Positions 22,561 through 34,566 of a stretch of 64,000 nt of DNA are shown here, piece after piece. Made by a program: the position numbers and the translations under genes. The notes under the pieces are model-generated. The model was not told the origin of the DNA. It saw only the letters and a list, made by a program, of their open reading frames with translations, and ran no database searches. Source of the stretch: Epiperipatus broadwayi (Eukaryota > Onychophora > Udeonychophora > Euonychophora > Peripatidae); contig JAQFVV010012572.1 of NCBI GenBank assembly GCA_028023455.1, forward strand, positions 806,001-870,000, written 5' to 3'. Position 1 is the first letter of the stretch. Every line of letters begins with the position of its first letter.

Positions 22561-23110
22561 TTCGAATGTCAAAAATGGCAGCTACAAATGCCATTTTTTT
22601 AGAAAAAAGAGTGCTAGTGTTCTTTTCATTTATGGCTTGCACATCTTTAGCTGTTGACCACACCTTCTTCACCTTTCTCTTTCTATCATCTCTCTCAGAG
22701 TAAACAATGTCAGCCCTAGAGAGATCAAAATTGTGATCTGATTGCAACTCATGGTCCAAGAAAACAGCAGTTTTCTGCTTTTCTTAGCCTGGTTCTATAG
22801 ATAATTATGCTGGGCAAGTCTTATGGATAAGTTAGTTCTTGTTTCTCCATAGTAAGTCTTTAAGCAATTCAATCTTTTGCAATTAATTTTTGTACAAAAT
22901 TAGGTATGAAACCTCTCTAATTATTTTGTCTTTTGAATTATTTAATAATTTGGAGGCAGATGAAAACCGATATTGTATTTATAGGCACAAATATTTTTTA
23001 ACTTTTGTGCAACTTTAGAAACATAAGGGAGACTAGAGCATTTTTTGTCTTCTGATTGGATGTTTACAGAATGCAAGATTTTGTCATAAAAAGTAGCGAT
23101 TATTTAATTT
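22556..23110 (-). pseudogene. Penelope-like element GIY-YIG endonuclease remnant
   Basis: On the minus strand a broken frame gives PYVSKVAQKL and then FHLPPN, the linker typical of PLE proteins after RT. Next is a Cys-containing segment and TYYGETRTNLSIRLAQHN, the GIY-YIG core with its catalytic Arg. Then comes an open piece (22556-22759) with DHELQSDHNFDLSRADIVYS and a KRKVKK stretch with the downstream conserved Glu, and AINEKN. The order matches the C-terminal endonuclease of Penelope-like retroelements, which nicks the target DNA. RT is absent and there are stops before the YYGET block. The open end frame is relatively well kept. Confidence 0.72.
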
Positions 23111-23179
23111 ATTTTTTTAGAATTGTGACTTTTGTTAATTAGATCTTTAGTGTATAATTTATGTTTTTCTCCGATGCAA

Positions 23180-23350
23180 ATTTACTTCTAAAAAAATTAA
23201 TTTTATGCTAATTCATTCTATAATATGTAAAATAATTTTAAAATAATACTTTAATTGTCTTTACTTGTATAATGCTATGATTATCATACTTTTCAGTATT
23301 GAAAGCGCTTAACTTTAAAATACATTTCTTTATTCTAAAACAAACCTGTT
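23180..23350. repeat. Inverted repeat, right arm, around the PLE fragment
   Basis: See 22385-22560. The two arms enclose about 620 bp holding the GIY-YIG remnant. Confidence 0.75.
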
Positions 23351-23861
23351 CTGTTGTTAAATGTTTGAAATTTACTAAATAATTAATTTTTTATGTATAA
23401 GATTTTTTCTTTATTGATTTTATTAATTCTTCTGTTATTGTTCTTTGATCGTTAAAGAAATACTTAGTAGAGAGAAATGTAGATGCACACAATGGCGCTG
23501 CATTTTGCGCATCACTTGATAGATGAATTGTCTTTCAAATTTAGCTATTGTTTTTTTACTTGAATTACAAAAATGGCGATGGTGAGACACATGTATTAAT
23601 TAACTGTTTTCTTGAAGAAATATTTTATTTTACCAGAAATCTTTGATGTAAACATTCACTTATTTCTTAATGAAATTAATCTTTATTTAAATCTATATAA
23701 ATTACTTTTGCTTTTTCTGAAAATAAAGTGATATCATTTATAGCTCTGTCTTTTGACGATTCTTAAAGTCATACATCTCATTCGTTATTTTTGTTTAGAT
23801 TTGAACTCAATTTAGGATCAACTGATTCAAACTCATATTTTAGCTATTTTGTTAATTGTTA

Positions 23862-24800
23862 AAATATCATCATCATCAGTTTCAACTTATATTAATCTAC
23901 TTCAGAATGAAGATCTCTCCAAGTTTAATCCATCTTCTCTGATCTCTAGCCCTTCTTTTCACATCATTCCCCACACTATCTTATTTCATCAATCCATCTC
24001 ACATGTGATCTTTTTCTGGGTCTTTTACATTTTCTTGGAATCCCATTTTAAGGTTTTAACTGTTCAGCTATTATCATTTCTTCTAGAACATTCTCCAGCC
24101 CAACTCCAATTCAATCTTTTAATTCTTTCAATGTTATCAGTAACGCCTGTTTGTTCTCTCATCCATGTATTTTGTTTTCAATCTCTTCTTGTTACTCCTT
24201 ATATGCATCCCTCCACATTTCTTTGAGTGGCCTGAAGTTTCTGTATTGCTCTTCTATTAAGTACTCAAGTCTCAGATCTATAAGTATGAACATATAAAAC
24301 ATATTTATCAAAAACTTTTCTTTTCAATTACATAAGCATATTTCATTTTAAATTTTAAGCTATTTCTACCAAAATTACTCCAATCAAGTTTAATTCTATG
24401 ATTAATTTCATCCGTTATGTTTCCATATGTAGCAATAATCTGACCAAGGCATTTGTAGTTAACTTCTTGTAACTCATCATTATCTGTCTTTATTTTCATC
24501 TTTTACAAAAATCCACTGAGCATTGCTTTAATTTTCTTAACATTTATTTTTAGCCCTACATTCTTATTTTTATTTGATAACTCTTGCAATATTTCTTGAA
24601 GCTCTAAAGCATTATTTGCAAAATCTAGATGACTTAAATAATCTCCATTTACTTTTATTCCCTTAGCTTCCCATTCTAATCCACAAAACTCTTCTTGCAA
24701 AACTTCTGTAAAAAGTTTTGGAAATATGGAGTCATCCTGTATATACCCTTCTCAATATTAGTCTTCCTAGTATCATAATATAATCTACTTGTTGCATTTT
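23862..24800 (-). mobile_element. RTE LINE fragment, RT to 3' end
   Basis: Reads on the minus strand from the RT core (24503-24700, with YLSHLDFANNALELQE) through the following region (24308-24499) to a (ATG)n-type 3' end at 23865-23880. The short trinucleotide tail is typical of the RTE clade. Compared with 61290-62150 it has many substitutions, and the FxDD catalytic pair is replaced (FANN-like after a deletion). The copy is 5'-truncated and dead. Confidence 0.85.
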
Positions 24801-25189
24801 TATAAATAGTTTATATTAAAAAAAATTATATCTTTTATTTTTTTTATTTAATTTTTGTTTCTTTTGAATTGTCTTTTTTATTTTTTTAGAAGAACAGTTT
24901 AGATGCATTTTATAAGAAGTTTTTGTTTTATTTTGCATACATCGATTTTTGATATTTTACTTCTAATTTCATATAAATATATATTTCTGTGGTGAATATG
25001 AGCTCTATAATTTATTTTTGGGCTCATTTTTTTAAAAAAATTCACATTTTAAATGTTCTTTCTGTCCTTTTTGAACTATGTAATGTAATTACAATTACTA
25101 TAAGATTGGATATTTGTATTATCACTATGGAAAATTTACTAAATTATTCCCCTATATTGTTTATGTCATAGTAGATTAAAAATTTTGGA

Positions 25190-25270
25190 GCTTGGTTTAT
25201 GAGCAGCTTTGACCCCTTCATGTACCCAAACTTCTTATGAACTCCCAAACAATAAAGGCATTCCATTGTT
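25190..25270 (+). mobile_element. SINE tail fragment
   Basis: ACTTCTTATGAACTCCCAAACAATAAA-like tail shared in part with 17520-17560; the head is lost. Confidence 0.3.
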
Positions 25271-25394
25271 GTTTTAATTATTTTTACTAAAATATTTTTA
25301 TTGTTTTTTCATTATCAATTTATTTTTCATTATCAAATTATTTCCAAGTACTACATTAATTCTATTCCAATTTATTTTTAAATATTTTGTTAGC

Positions 25395-25930
25395 ATTACT
25401 CATTGATGAAACCGCTAAACACCAAGTGGTCACCATTCTTTATGCTTACACAAGCTGATTACACAGAGTCTAAACTCTCCATATAGTAATGCCACTCAGT
25501 GCAAGCCAGAGTAATCAATGGATGCAAAAAGGTTTGTGCAGAAATTTCCTATCTAGTGTCTACTCATCCAATATTCCCAGACTAGTTTCTAGCTTGTGGC
25601 TCTGTTAAGTGATGAGCCTTTGCTGTGAGAACACTGCACCTAGATTTTAGGATCTAATGCAAATAATAATAATGCTAATATGGTAAAGGGTGGATGCTGG
25701 AGGGTTGCATTAGATCCTAAGATCTAAGTGCAGTCTTTTCAGATCCAAGGTTATTCACTGATCAAAGCCACAAGCTAGAAACTAGTCTGGGGATATTGGA
25801 TGAGTAGACACTAGATAGGAATTTTATGCACAAGCCTTCTTGCATTTATTGATTACTCTGAATTGCACTAAATGGTGCTACTGTATGGAGAGTTTAGTCT
25901 CATTGGTTTTTTATTAGTCAACTGCTCTCT
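25395..25930. repeat. Two hammerhead repeats in head-to-head inverted arrangement, both decayed
   Basis: The copy at about 25395-25680 (minus) and the copy at about 25690-25930 (plus) are inverse complements over most of their length, meeting at TAGATCCTAAGATCTAAGTG and its inverse. Each has the 57320-family ends and a hammerhead site with a damaged core: CTTAACA in place of CTGATGA in the first (about 25598-25610), and CTGATCA in the second (25758-25764). Confidence 0.7.
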
Positions 25931-26027
25931 GTTGCCCATATGATAGTTACTTTTATAAATATGTCCTATCAACAAATTAGATGTTTTCATATCTTATTAA
26001 TGGATTCTAAATGCTTCTGCACTGTGT

Positions 26028-26122
26028 AATTTAGAGCAGTGGCAGAGTATTCGGCTCTGGTGCAACAGATTCTCAGACTAAATCCACATCTGGCATTTCC
26101 TGCTGCTTAAACTTCTTGTAAA
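26028..26122 (+). mobile_element. Decayed tRNA-like SINE
   Basis: Head with GTGGCAGAGTATTCGGCTCT and a degenerate B box (ACTAAATCC), then the body shared with 17435-17565. Confidence 0.4.
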
Positions 26123-26397
26123 CGCTAGAACATTTAAAACCATTGGATTATATATTTTTAATGCTGTTCATTTTTAAATCTTTCTTTTAGTTAAATGAGG
26201 GCATTTTATAAATGTGTGTGTGTGTGTAATAAGTTTTCTACATAAAGGATGGTTTATTAATTCAGTATTAGAATACTAGAGCAATAGTATTTAATCATCT
26301 ATAGTATTTTACCAATGCTTGTCGTATTCATAATATAATTTATTCTAACATCTCTATCTTGGAGCTCCGTCATAAATTTTAATGAGCTTACATCTCC

Positions 26398-26455
26398 TAT
26401 GCAACTTAACACAGTTGTAGAGTATTGGACTGTCAGTTCTTGGGCTTGATCGTTA
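26398..26455 (+). mobile_element. SINE head fragment
   Basis: CACAGTTGTAGAGTATTGGACT resembles the head of the 26028 copy, followed by a B-box-like GGGCTTGATC. Very short. Confidence 0.3.
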
Positions 26456-27239
26456 TATCTTCTTTCAAATTACTATTAATTTAATTATATATATATATAA
26501 AGCCCTCTGCATCATAAGTTGCAATTTTTTGTACAATCAATTCTAAAAATATTCAGAATGTAATTTTAAAGATTTTTATTTTATTTTAGTAGATACATTT
26601 GTAATAATTAACAATTGATCCAGTAAAAAATATTAACATACTATTATTAATTCTGCATTGCAAAATTCGGGGAGAGGGAGAAGGCATATTTAATGATTTT
26701 AAATTAGACAACCTTTTTTAAGTCCTAAATATCAATTTACTAAACTGACAACTGTCGTGTTATTGAATTTACTTGATTTATTTTGTTACTAATAAAATTC
26801 AAACATTTCTCATTAATTCTGTAAAAGTTTTGTATAATTTTCAAATCATATTGATTTTCTTTTTCCTCCTGATAAATTGCAAATTTTATTTTTAAAAATA
26901 AAAAATATTACAGTTTGAATTGTGTTAATGTTGTAATTGTTATTGAGTTTTTCTTCATCACATCATTTTAATTTCTAAATATGTATATGTGTGTGCACGT
27001 GCGTTAATATTATCATTATTATTTTGTAATGCTATCGATTTTTTTTTCTGACTTGAAAGTATTTATTTATTCGTATATTTTTTACATGAGCACTTTAAGG
27101 GTAACAATATCATTGTCTCCTGCTTTGAAATCTTTCAAAAATATATAAAGGTCTTTGATGTTGTTCATTCTCGATGTGTTTCACTATTAGCATATATGAT
27201 CTAATCGATAATTCCAGTTTCTTTTTTTTTTATTAATTT

Positions 27240-27251
27240 AATTACCATAAA
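27240..27251. repeat. Target-site duplication, left copy (element B)
   Basis: AATTACCATAAA is found again at 27690-27701, exactly at the other end of the hammerhead repeat. Confidence 0.7.
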
Positions 27252-27689
27252 ATGATAAAAAATCAAGTCAGATATCACATGACTTAATTTAATAAAGCTT
27301 GTATTTACAAATGTTATATATAGAGCTCATAAAATAAGCTCTTAACAAACTTTGAGAATATCCTCAACCCCAGACCGGTTTCTGCTTCTGGCATCGTCAG
27401 TGAGGTGCCAGGATATTCAAGCATTACATTAAAAATACTAGGACAACCCAGCACTTTATCTAATGTGTAACTATTGAGTAGAAAATCTGAAATTGTCAGA
27501 CATCCATATGTCTTCCAATCCAGCTATCTAACTCAAATAGCCATATGGGACTGAACTAAGTTCAGATATACTATATATTTTAATAGCTTTAGCAATATAA
27601 AATCACCAAAGCCTCAATAGCAAAAAATAAAATGATAAAAAATCAAGTCAGATGTCACATGACTTAATTTAGTAAAGATTGTATTTACA
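27252..27689 (-). mobile_element. Hammerhead-bearing partial-dimer repeat, copy B
   Basis: About 438 bp between two copies of a 12-bp flank. The first 60 bp or so recurs at its end (period about 380), so it is one unit plus a partial second unit. The minus strand carries a hammerhead ribozyme. The sequence is related to 702-1134 in the opposite orientation. A 12-bp duplication and partial tandem structure fit insertion by a Penelope-like or similar target-primed retroelement; the element itself encodes nothing, so it would be non-autonomous. Confidence 0.75.
27354..27418 (-). ncRNA. Type I hammerhead ribozyme, intact core (copy B)
   Basis: On the minus strand the core reads CTGACGA (position 7 is free in hammerheads), stem II TGC/GCA with a CAGAA loop, GAAAC, CG, GTC. 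Stem I inner CCTCA pairs with TGGGG, with one G-U; outer AATATCC pairs with GGATATT. The stem III sequence ACCGGT is self-complementary, as in minimal hammerheads that act as dimers. Confidence 0.82.
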
Positions 27690-27701
27690 AATTACCATAA
27701 A
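27690..27701. repeat. Target-site duplication, right copy (element B)
   Basis: Second copy of AATTACCATAAA. Confidence 0.7.
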
Positions 27702-28397
27702 GTATAGCTTATCAGTATAAAATTAGTTAGAGGGATGGAAGTCTTATTTTCAAGTGAATGATCGTTTTTTAACTTTGAGGGGGGGTTTTTTGTTCACCTT
27801 TATTCTTGATACATTGAACTGTTATTAAAAGGAATCATTATCAAATTATGAATATAGAATCAAATTAAATATAACTAACAATATACACAATTTTATATAC
27901 CTAAACATCATTTCAAGGCATGGTTCAATGCATACCTAGGTCTTGCTATCATCAAGAATTTTTAATAATCACTCAGATTAAAAAGTGATATAAAGCATTC
28001 ATGTATTCATAACATTTTTGGGCTTTGCTTAAAATATTAAAATGTGTTGATGTATATGGAATTTGAAAGTACTTTTTGAACTGGAAAATAATGAGTACCA
28101 AATAGCTGAAGAAGCTGTTAACTTGGAAATTTGAACTCTGTATCAAAGCTTTTTCAGAATTTCTCAATATGATTAACATTTTAAAATGTTTATTGACAAT
28201 ATTTAACATTGGTTTTTATGATTTGTTTAATTCTATTTTGTCATTATATATTGCATAAGATATGTATATATTGAATCAATAAATAGTCTCAGAACATTAT
28301 TATCTTACTATTTAATGTTTAGCTGTATTTGAACCAAATATAACATTATCAACAAATGTATGGATTGACAAATGTCAACACTAGAGGTTAAATAAAT
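27702..28397. other. AT-rich spacer
   Basis: Short open frames only; no supported feature. Confidence 0.5.
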
Positions 28398-28411
28398 ATT
28401 AAATGCTATAT

Positions 28412-28718
28412 CAACATCATCATCAACTGTTACTAATTCACTGCATAATGAAGGTCTCTCCAATTCCAATCCATTTTTTCTGATCTCTAGCATTTCTTCT
28501 CCATATCACTCCTGCATACTTTCTTATTTCATCCATCTTTTTGGGTCATTTACAATCTCTTGGAATCCAGTAAAGTTTTCAACAGTCCATCCATTATCAT
28601 ATCTTCTAAGTCCAACTTCATTTCAGTCTCTTAATTCTTTCAATGATGTCAGTAACACTTGTTTGTTCTCTTGTCAATGTATTTCATTTTTGATCTCTTC
28701 TTGTTATTCCTAATGTGC
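28412..28718 (-). mobile_element. 5'-truncated RTE LINE with target-site duplication
   Basis: The last about 300 bp of an RTE element on the minus strand, ending in a (GAT)n-like tail at 28412-28425. The 14-bp word ATTAAATGCTATAT stands on both sides (28398-28411 and 28719-28732), a clean target-site duplication. The sequence matches 61880-62150 with many changes. Confidence 0.85.
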
Positions 28719-28944
28719 ATTAAATGCTATATATAATTTAATAAATATGTAAGCATAAAATTTATTGTAAAATTGTAAATATAGAGTAATTTCTTTTAAA
28801 ACAATTTTACCTTAAATACTGGGGAGAGAGACTCAAAAGTAACAAAAATTAAAAAAGAAATATAAAAGAATATAGAATGAAATGTGTAATCAAATAATAA
28901 TCAAAAACCTTAAATTTATATTTAGTACTAAGTTATATATATAT

Positions 28945-29460
28945 AGTAAAATATCAGTCATATGTCACATGACCTATATAGCTTGTATTACCAATATGTA
29001 ATATATAAAGAGCCTGCTAATAGCTCTAAACAAGCTTATTTATTTTATTTTTTATGATAAATGCTACAAGAGAAAATACCTGAAGCCTTTATCTATGATG
29101 GTCCCCATCCCCAGACCGGTTTCGAGTTTATGGCTCTCATCAGTGAGGAGTTAGGACATTAGATTCAAAATATTAACTCAAGTCAAGCATTTATCTAATT
29201 CTTAAATATTAAGAAAAAGATCCAAATCTTCAGACACCTACATGTCTTCAAACTCAGCTCTTTAACCAAAGAAACTATATGAGCCTGAACTAAATTCAGT
29301 GATCTCATATATTAGTAGGCTTAGCAATTTAATATAGCCAAAGCCCTAATAGCAAAATTATAATATTAGTAAAATATCAGTCATATGTCACATGACCTAT
29401 ATAGCTTGTATTACCAATATGTAATATATAAAGAGCCTGCTAATAGCTCTAAACAAACTT
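28945..29460 (-). mobile_element. Hammerhead-bearing partial-dimer repeat, copy C
   Basis: A block of about 95 bp at 28945-29040 recurs at 29367-29460 (period about 422). It has the same plan as copies A and B but diverged sequence, so it is a different subfamily. No flanking duplication was found. Confidence 0.7.
29098..29160 (-). ncRNA. Type I hammerhead ribozyme, intact core (copy C)
   Basis: Minus strand: CTGATGA, stem II GAG/CTC, GAAAC, CG, GTC. Stem I inner CCTCA/TGGGG; outer GTCC/GGAC. Stem III ACCGGT is self-complementary. Stem II and outer stem I differ from copies A and B but still pair. Confidence 0.8.
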
Positions 29461-29617
29461 ATTGATTGGTTATTGATTGGAAAAATAATAAGACAAGAAA
29501 TAGGATTAGTTGTTATGAAAAATGTATTATATGATTTTTAACAGAGCCATGAAATTATACTAATGTGGTGTATTTTAAATTCAAAATATCTGGCTAAAAG
29601 AAGCACATTCTCAATTC

Positions 29618-29790
29618 TAAAAGTTAAACCATCAAACATCACATGATCACCATTCTTTAGGCTTATACAATCTATTTTTTACAGAGGCACTAGATAGGGA
29701 TTTTATGCAAATCTTCCTGCAGCCATTGATCTCTCTGGGTGGCACTGAGTGGTAGGTACTACTGTATGGAGAGTTTTGCCTCAGAATTCT
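29618..29790 (-). repeat. Hammerhead-family repeat with the ribozyme deleted
   Basis: Has the ATCACATGATCACCATTCTTTA start and the GTATGGAGAGTTTTGCCTC end of the 57320 family, but the ribozyme centre is missing. Confidence 0.6.
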
Positions 29791-32140
29791 CCATGTTACT
29801 GATGTATCATGTAATCCAATTGATATTTCTAGAATGCCTGTGTTGATATTTACTTTAACAATAACTGATCTGTTTGACTCCATGAAAATAGAAATAAAAA
29901 TGTTAGCTTGGACTACTTGCAGTAAGAGCTACAATTAATGTTCTGATATAGTACATATTACAAAAAAATAGAAATTATAAGAGATACTTCACTAAGTAAA
30001 GGCAGAAGCAATAAAATAAACTTTTCTCAAAGGGGGAAGATATAATTATTTCATTTTTTATTTATATATAGAAATAAATATGTCAGATATAAATATGTAA
30101 TTTATATGTTTATTGATTTCTACAATTTGTTGTTGTTGATAATTTTTGTTTAATTTTAAATAAGTTAAATTTTTACCAGCATTAAAACACATTATAGTAT
30201 GTATATTTTCTACACATAAGTCTCCAATGGATTTCTTTCCAATTAATGTATAAATTGATGAATTGAGTGTCATATGAGTTAAATCTGGAGTGTAATGATA
30301 AAGGATTGTTAAAGAAAGATGAGAGCCTAAAATAAACACTTTTTTTACATATACTGAAAGAAGATGTCCAAAAAAATGAATAATAAATTATTCATAACAA
30401 ATAAAACTAATTGGCATTTCACAGTTTTTTTAAAGATTGTGATAATTGTAGAATATAAACCATATGAATAGTCATAAAAGAAAATAGGATAAATAAATAA
30501 TTATCATCAATCCTCCAAGGAAGAAAATCACTAATTATTATAGGAATATACTTTAACTTTTAAATGGAAGAAACTTTATCCATATACAAAGAGCATGTTC
30601 ACCTGTTTGAATTATAGTCTTAACAGTATCTATTATCAAATATATTGTACTGCTAATGAATGGTGCTCCATGTAAGATTGTGTTTACAATTATTAAAAAT
30701 AAAATTTTTCATAAACAACATAAAGATTTTAAAATTAACATTCTAATAAATAAAATCACTGCAAAAGAAGTTTCATAAAAGGAAATGAAGGTTTTAATAA
30801 ATAAATAATATGTAAATCAGAATAAGTTGGGAGAGTTGTTGTTTATAAAAATTTAGAGTTTTTAAAAATAAAAAAAGAAGGAAATACTGGTAACCTAGAG
30901 GAAAATTAAATCTTGCATCATTCATAAAGTTTTACGAATTAATTTAAGAGTAATTTGGGGAAGCAAATTTAACTTAGAAATGTTAAAACTATAAAAATTT
31001 AAAATATAAATCTTTTACATGAAATTAAAAATATTCTCTTTTCCTTTAATTTAAGGGGGGAAAAAATATTAAAAACTAAAATATCTCTTTTCATTTATTT
31101 AAAATAAAATAAATATATGCATGCATAAATAATGAGTTGGTTTTAGATATAAAGAAAATAAGATGTGTGCGTGTTAAAGAAAAATAAAATATGAAAGTTA
31201 AATATTAAAAAATAAATGAAAGTTATAAGTAAAAAATTTCCCTCAATGATTGTATACACAAACAAGCTATATAAAAACAGGATTAGCAATGGCTACTAAT
31301 TAAAATCCATAAACAGGATTAATTAAAAGGCATCTTAAGAATTTAATCAACAAAAGCAGTGGACGAATTTTCAACAGTGAAAATAACTGATGGGTTTAAA
31401 AATTAATTAAAGAAATGACAAGGTCATCACATAAATAGGGCCAAAAATTAGGTCATTCAGTCAGCCATTCACATATCTAAAGTCAATCACCTGTTATACA
31501 TATTTGTTAATAAAGACAATGCAGTGTTGAGCAGTTTTCAGGGCATGCTATGAGCTCCAACCTTCATCTGCAAGAACATCAGCAATCTGCCTGATAGAAG
31601 CAATGCCTGTTTAATAATTTAAAGCTACCAAAAAGTGTCTAACTGCCTTGAGTAGGAAGTAGCTCAGAACTGCATCATCAGGACCATATCAGAAGCCTAA
31701 AATCTAACCGGTTGGTAACACACACATGAAGCAGCAAACAGCAAGAAGCCTCAACATTTAAAAATCCTATAGATAATAAATAACATTTTTCTTATTCCAA
31801 TTCTGATATTAATTTAAGTAGCCATTGCAATTTTTGAAGCCTCCCAGAGTCAGTTTAATAAATGAACTCTATAGCCGCATAAGATGAACTATTTATGTGC
31901 ATGTTTGAATGTGTGTACTTATCTTTAATGCTTTATGTTAAATTATATTACTATGGTATGTTTTATTATAATATGTGTGTGCCTGAGATTATTATAAATC
32001 ATTGTTTATATTTAATTAAAAATTTATAATTAGTTTACAAATGATAGTAAGCAGTTTAGTTAAAATAAAGTATTTGTTTATCAATTAATGTCGGTCAGTT
32101 CTTTACTCATAACACTAGTTAAAACATCAATTTATTGAAT
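29791..32140. other. AT-rich region without recognised genes
   Basis: Mostly low-complexity DNA. A less AT-rich stretch at about 31415-31780 looks like old repeat sequence but was not recognised. Confidence 0.45.
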
Positions 32141-32149
32141 TACTTTTCG

Positions 32150-32420
32150 ATTGAGCTAGTCATGGGATATTTCGAGTGCTGGCTTATGGACCTACTGTCC
32201 AGGCATGGTAGTTACTCTGTGTAATTAGCTGGTACCTAAGGTTTACCTCTAAATAAATAAAATGCTTGGGAGGTAGGGGTTTGAATCTAGCAGTTGAGAT
32301 GAGCCACGGTCTGGAAATGTGATCGGGTTATGCTTTGCATAGCTCAGTCTGATTGTGGGTATCATTGATAGCTCTGCTATCAATGGTATTCTCCCTCTGC
32401 TTGAAGGGCTGGTCCATTCA
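32150..32420 (+). mobile_element. Candidate SINE or other short repeat
   Basis: More G+C-rich than its surroundings, with a B-box-like GGGTTTGAATCT (32278-32289) and an inverted ATTGATAGCTCTGCTATCAAT hairpin-like stretch (32363-32383). Not recognised; strand uncertain. Confidence 0.3.
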
Positions 32421-33430
32421 TGTAATATTTATAATATAAAAAATATATAAAAATTAAAATTATGTTAAAAAAAGGGTAAAACCCAATAAAACAGTTTCTA
32501 TTAAACAGACCTGGTTCAATATATATGAGAAATTTTAATAACAATACCCTATTCTTATAAGTATTTTTTTAATTATGATGTAATAAAAGTACCAATTAAA
32601 TAGAAACATTATAATAACAGAAAAGGTAGATGGCTGTTGATGGATTAGACTAAATAGAAGAAGGGTAAGGACAAAATAGTCATTATATCTTTATTTAAAA
32701 TGTCTACTTATGTTTGTTAAACTTCTATCTATAAATGGGATATACTCAGGTTTAAATTATTTAAAAATCAGTAGACACTATGTTCTTAATTTAATTTTAC
32801 ATAATTTATTATTTTATTCATAATCAAAATATAATCATTAATAAACATCAGGTCTTGCTGAAGAGATTTTCCAGTTGAAATTAAATTATAAATTTAGTTT
32901 TTGAATTGTATACACACTGCTGTAAACTAATTGATACATTCTCATTGATGACTAATTTTTCAAATTGATAATTATTAAGGAATCAAATTAAAAAGATGAT
33001 AAATATCAAATACTGCATCACATGATTCTCCCACCTTTCATTTGCAATTGGTATTAAAGACAGTCATCCATTTTAATAATTTATTCTAGAGCCATCCATT
33101 GTAAGAATGAACAATCAATGAAGCCAAGATGGCAGTACCACCTAAATTTCCTGAGTAGTTTTTGGCTATTAGCTTTTGTCACTGAGGAACATTAAATTGT
33201 ACTTATAATTTCCAAAACAAATATGCATTTAAAAAAGTGTAATTCACAATATATGAGTGTGTGTGAATATTCAGATAAATATTAATCTTCTTATTAGGAA
33301 GAATGATTACTGCTTTGGCATTGCAGTTGGGCATAGAGTGGCTTAATCATGGCTATCTATAGGGTGTGTTTGATGACTTTGCACCCATTTGAAAGTAAAA
33401 ATTTGAACTGAAATATGTAATGGTTAATTT
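32421..33430. other. AT-rich region
   Basis: At 33010-33160 there are faint resemblances to the ends of the 57320-family hammerhead repeats (CATCACATGATTCTCCACC-like and GGCAGTACCACCTA). No gene. Confidence 0.35.
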
Positions 33431-33448
33431 TAATGCTAAGAAAAATAC

Positions 33449-34336
33449 CTACATGTCAGTATCATCTTGAAATGCTTACATAAGACTAGGAAGGATGTAG
33501 CAGATTTATGGTTATGCAGACAGTGTGTGAATGTGATAAAAGAGGTGAAAAAGTGGTTTCAAAGTGTAGATAGTGTAAAGAGAAAGTCAGGAGAAATGGA
33601 GCAAAACGTAGTTGAGGAAGGCAGGATAGAGTGTGTTTGTAGTGGAGTGACAAGAGATATGGATGGAAAAGTAGGTAGTGCATTGGAGATGGTTGGCCAA
33701 AGAATAAGTAAGATAGAGAAGGAGATAAAGGATGTAAAAGAAAAATTAAAATCATTAGAGACAAAGTGTGAGCAGATAAAGGGATTACTGAGTAAGAATG
33801 ATAAGGAAGAATTAGATGAGGAAGTCCAGAAGGTGGTAGAGAAGGTTGTGAAAGAAGCAGAGAAAGTAGACTGTGAGACAGTATTGATAGGGGATTCATT
33901 AATAAGAGAATGTGGAGATATAATTGCAAGGGGAAATAGAAACAGGTAGTAAGAGTATGTTTGTCAGGAGCTAAAATTAGGGATGTTACAGATAAAGTAA
34001 AGAAGCAAGGGAATAGAGATGTATGTGTTATGGTAGGGACTAATAATTTATCAGTCATCAGAGAGAGTAATGGGTGAGTACACAGAACTGATTAGGAATT
34101 TGAGAATGGTTAAAGGAAGAGTAGGAATAGTTGGATTATTACCAAGATAGGTGTGTTCTATAAATGAGAGATTTAAAGAATTGTGTGAGAGAAATGATGT
34201 TACGTTTGTGGATGTGTGGGATTTTTTTATTGGGAAGAGGGAGTTATTTGGTAAAGATGGGTTGCACTTAGGGAAACAAGGAAGTGAACTTTTAGGGAGT
34301 CTGATTTATAAAGAATATAGTTCAGGAAACTTGTAA
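33449..34336 (+). pseudogene. LINE ORF1: zinc-finger remnant, coiled coil, SGNH esterase
   Basis: The N-terminus keeps part of a Cys/His (PHD-like) finger, with CLHKT followed by WLCRQC. Then comes a charged helical segment with heptad character (about 33690-33790: GQRISKIEKEIKDVKEKLK). The esterase part has the block I motif GDSL (about 33890), the block III motif GTNNL (about 34038) and the block V motif DGLHL (about 34256-34270), where Asp and His complete the catalytic set with the Ser of GDS. Frame changes near 33948 and 34070 and a TAG near 34148 break it. The upstream start is not clear; the frame is open before 33467. Confidence 0.75.
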
Positions 34337-34566
34337 TGGGGGGGGGGGGGATTTTAAATTGTAGTGTTATTAAAAAGAAGAAGAATGGATGGGATGTAAG
34401 GATTAAACAAAGGGCAGTTGATTTAGATATAAATGTAGATGTGGAAAGGAAATGAGTCTGTAAAATAAATGTTAAGCAAGTTATTTATAAGCATAATGGA
34501 GAAGAAAGAATAAAAAAAAATTATAAAAGAGTAGTTAGGAAAGAAAAAATTGTTAAAATTGGGTAT

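Noticed and set aside
31416-32119. Solo LTR
   Set aside because: A TG start, an AATAAA and a CA end can be picked out, but no target duplication or second copy supports it.
33486-34058. 190-codon open frame on the minus strand
   Set aside because: Antisense to LINE ORF1, whose strand is fixed by the esterase motifs.
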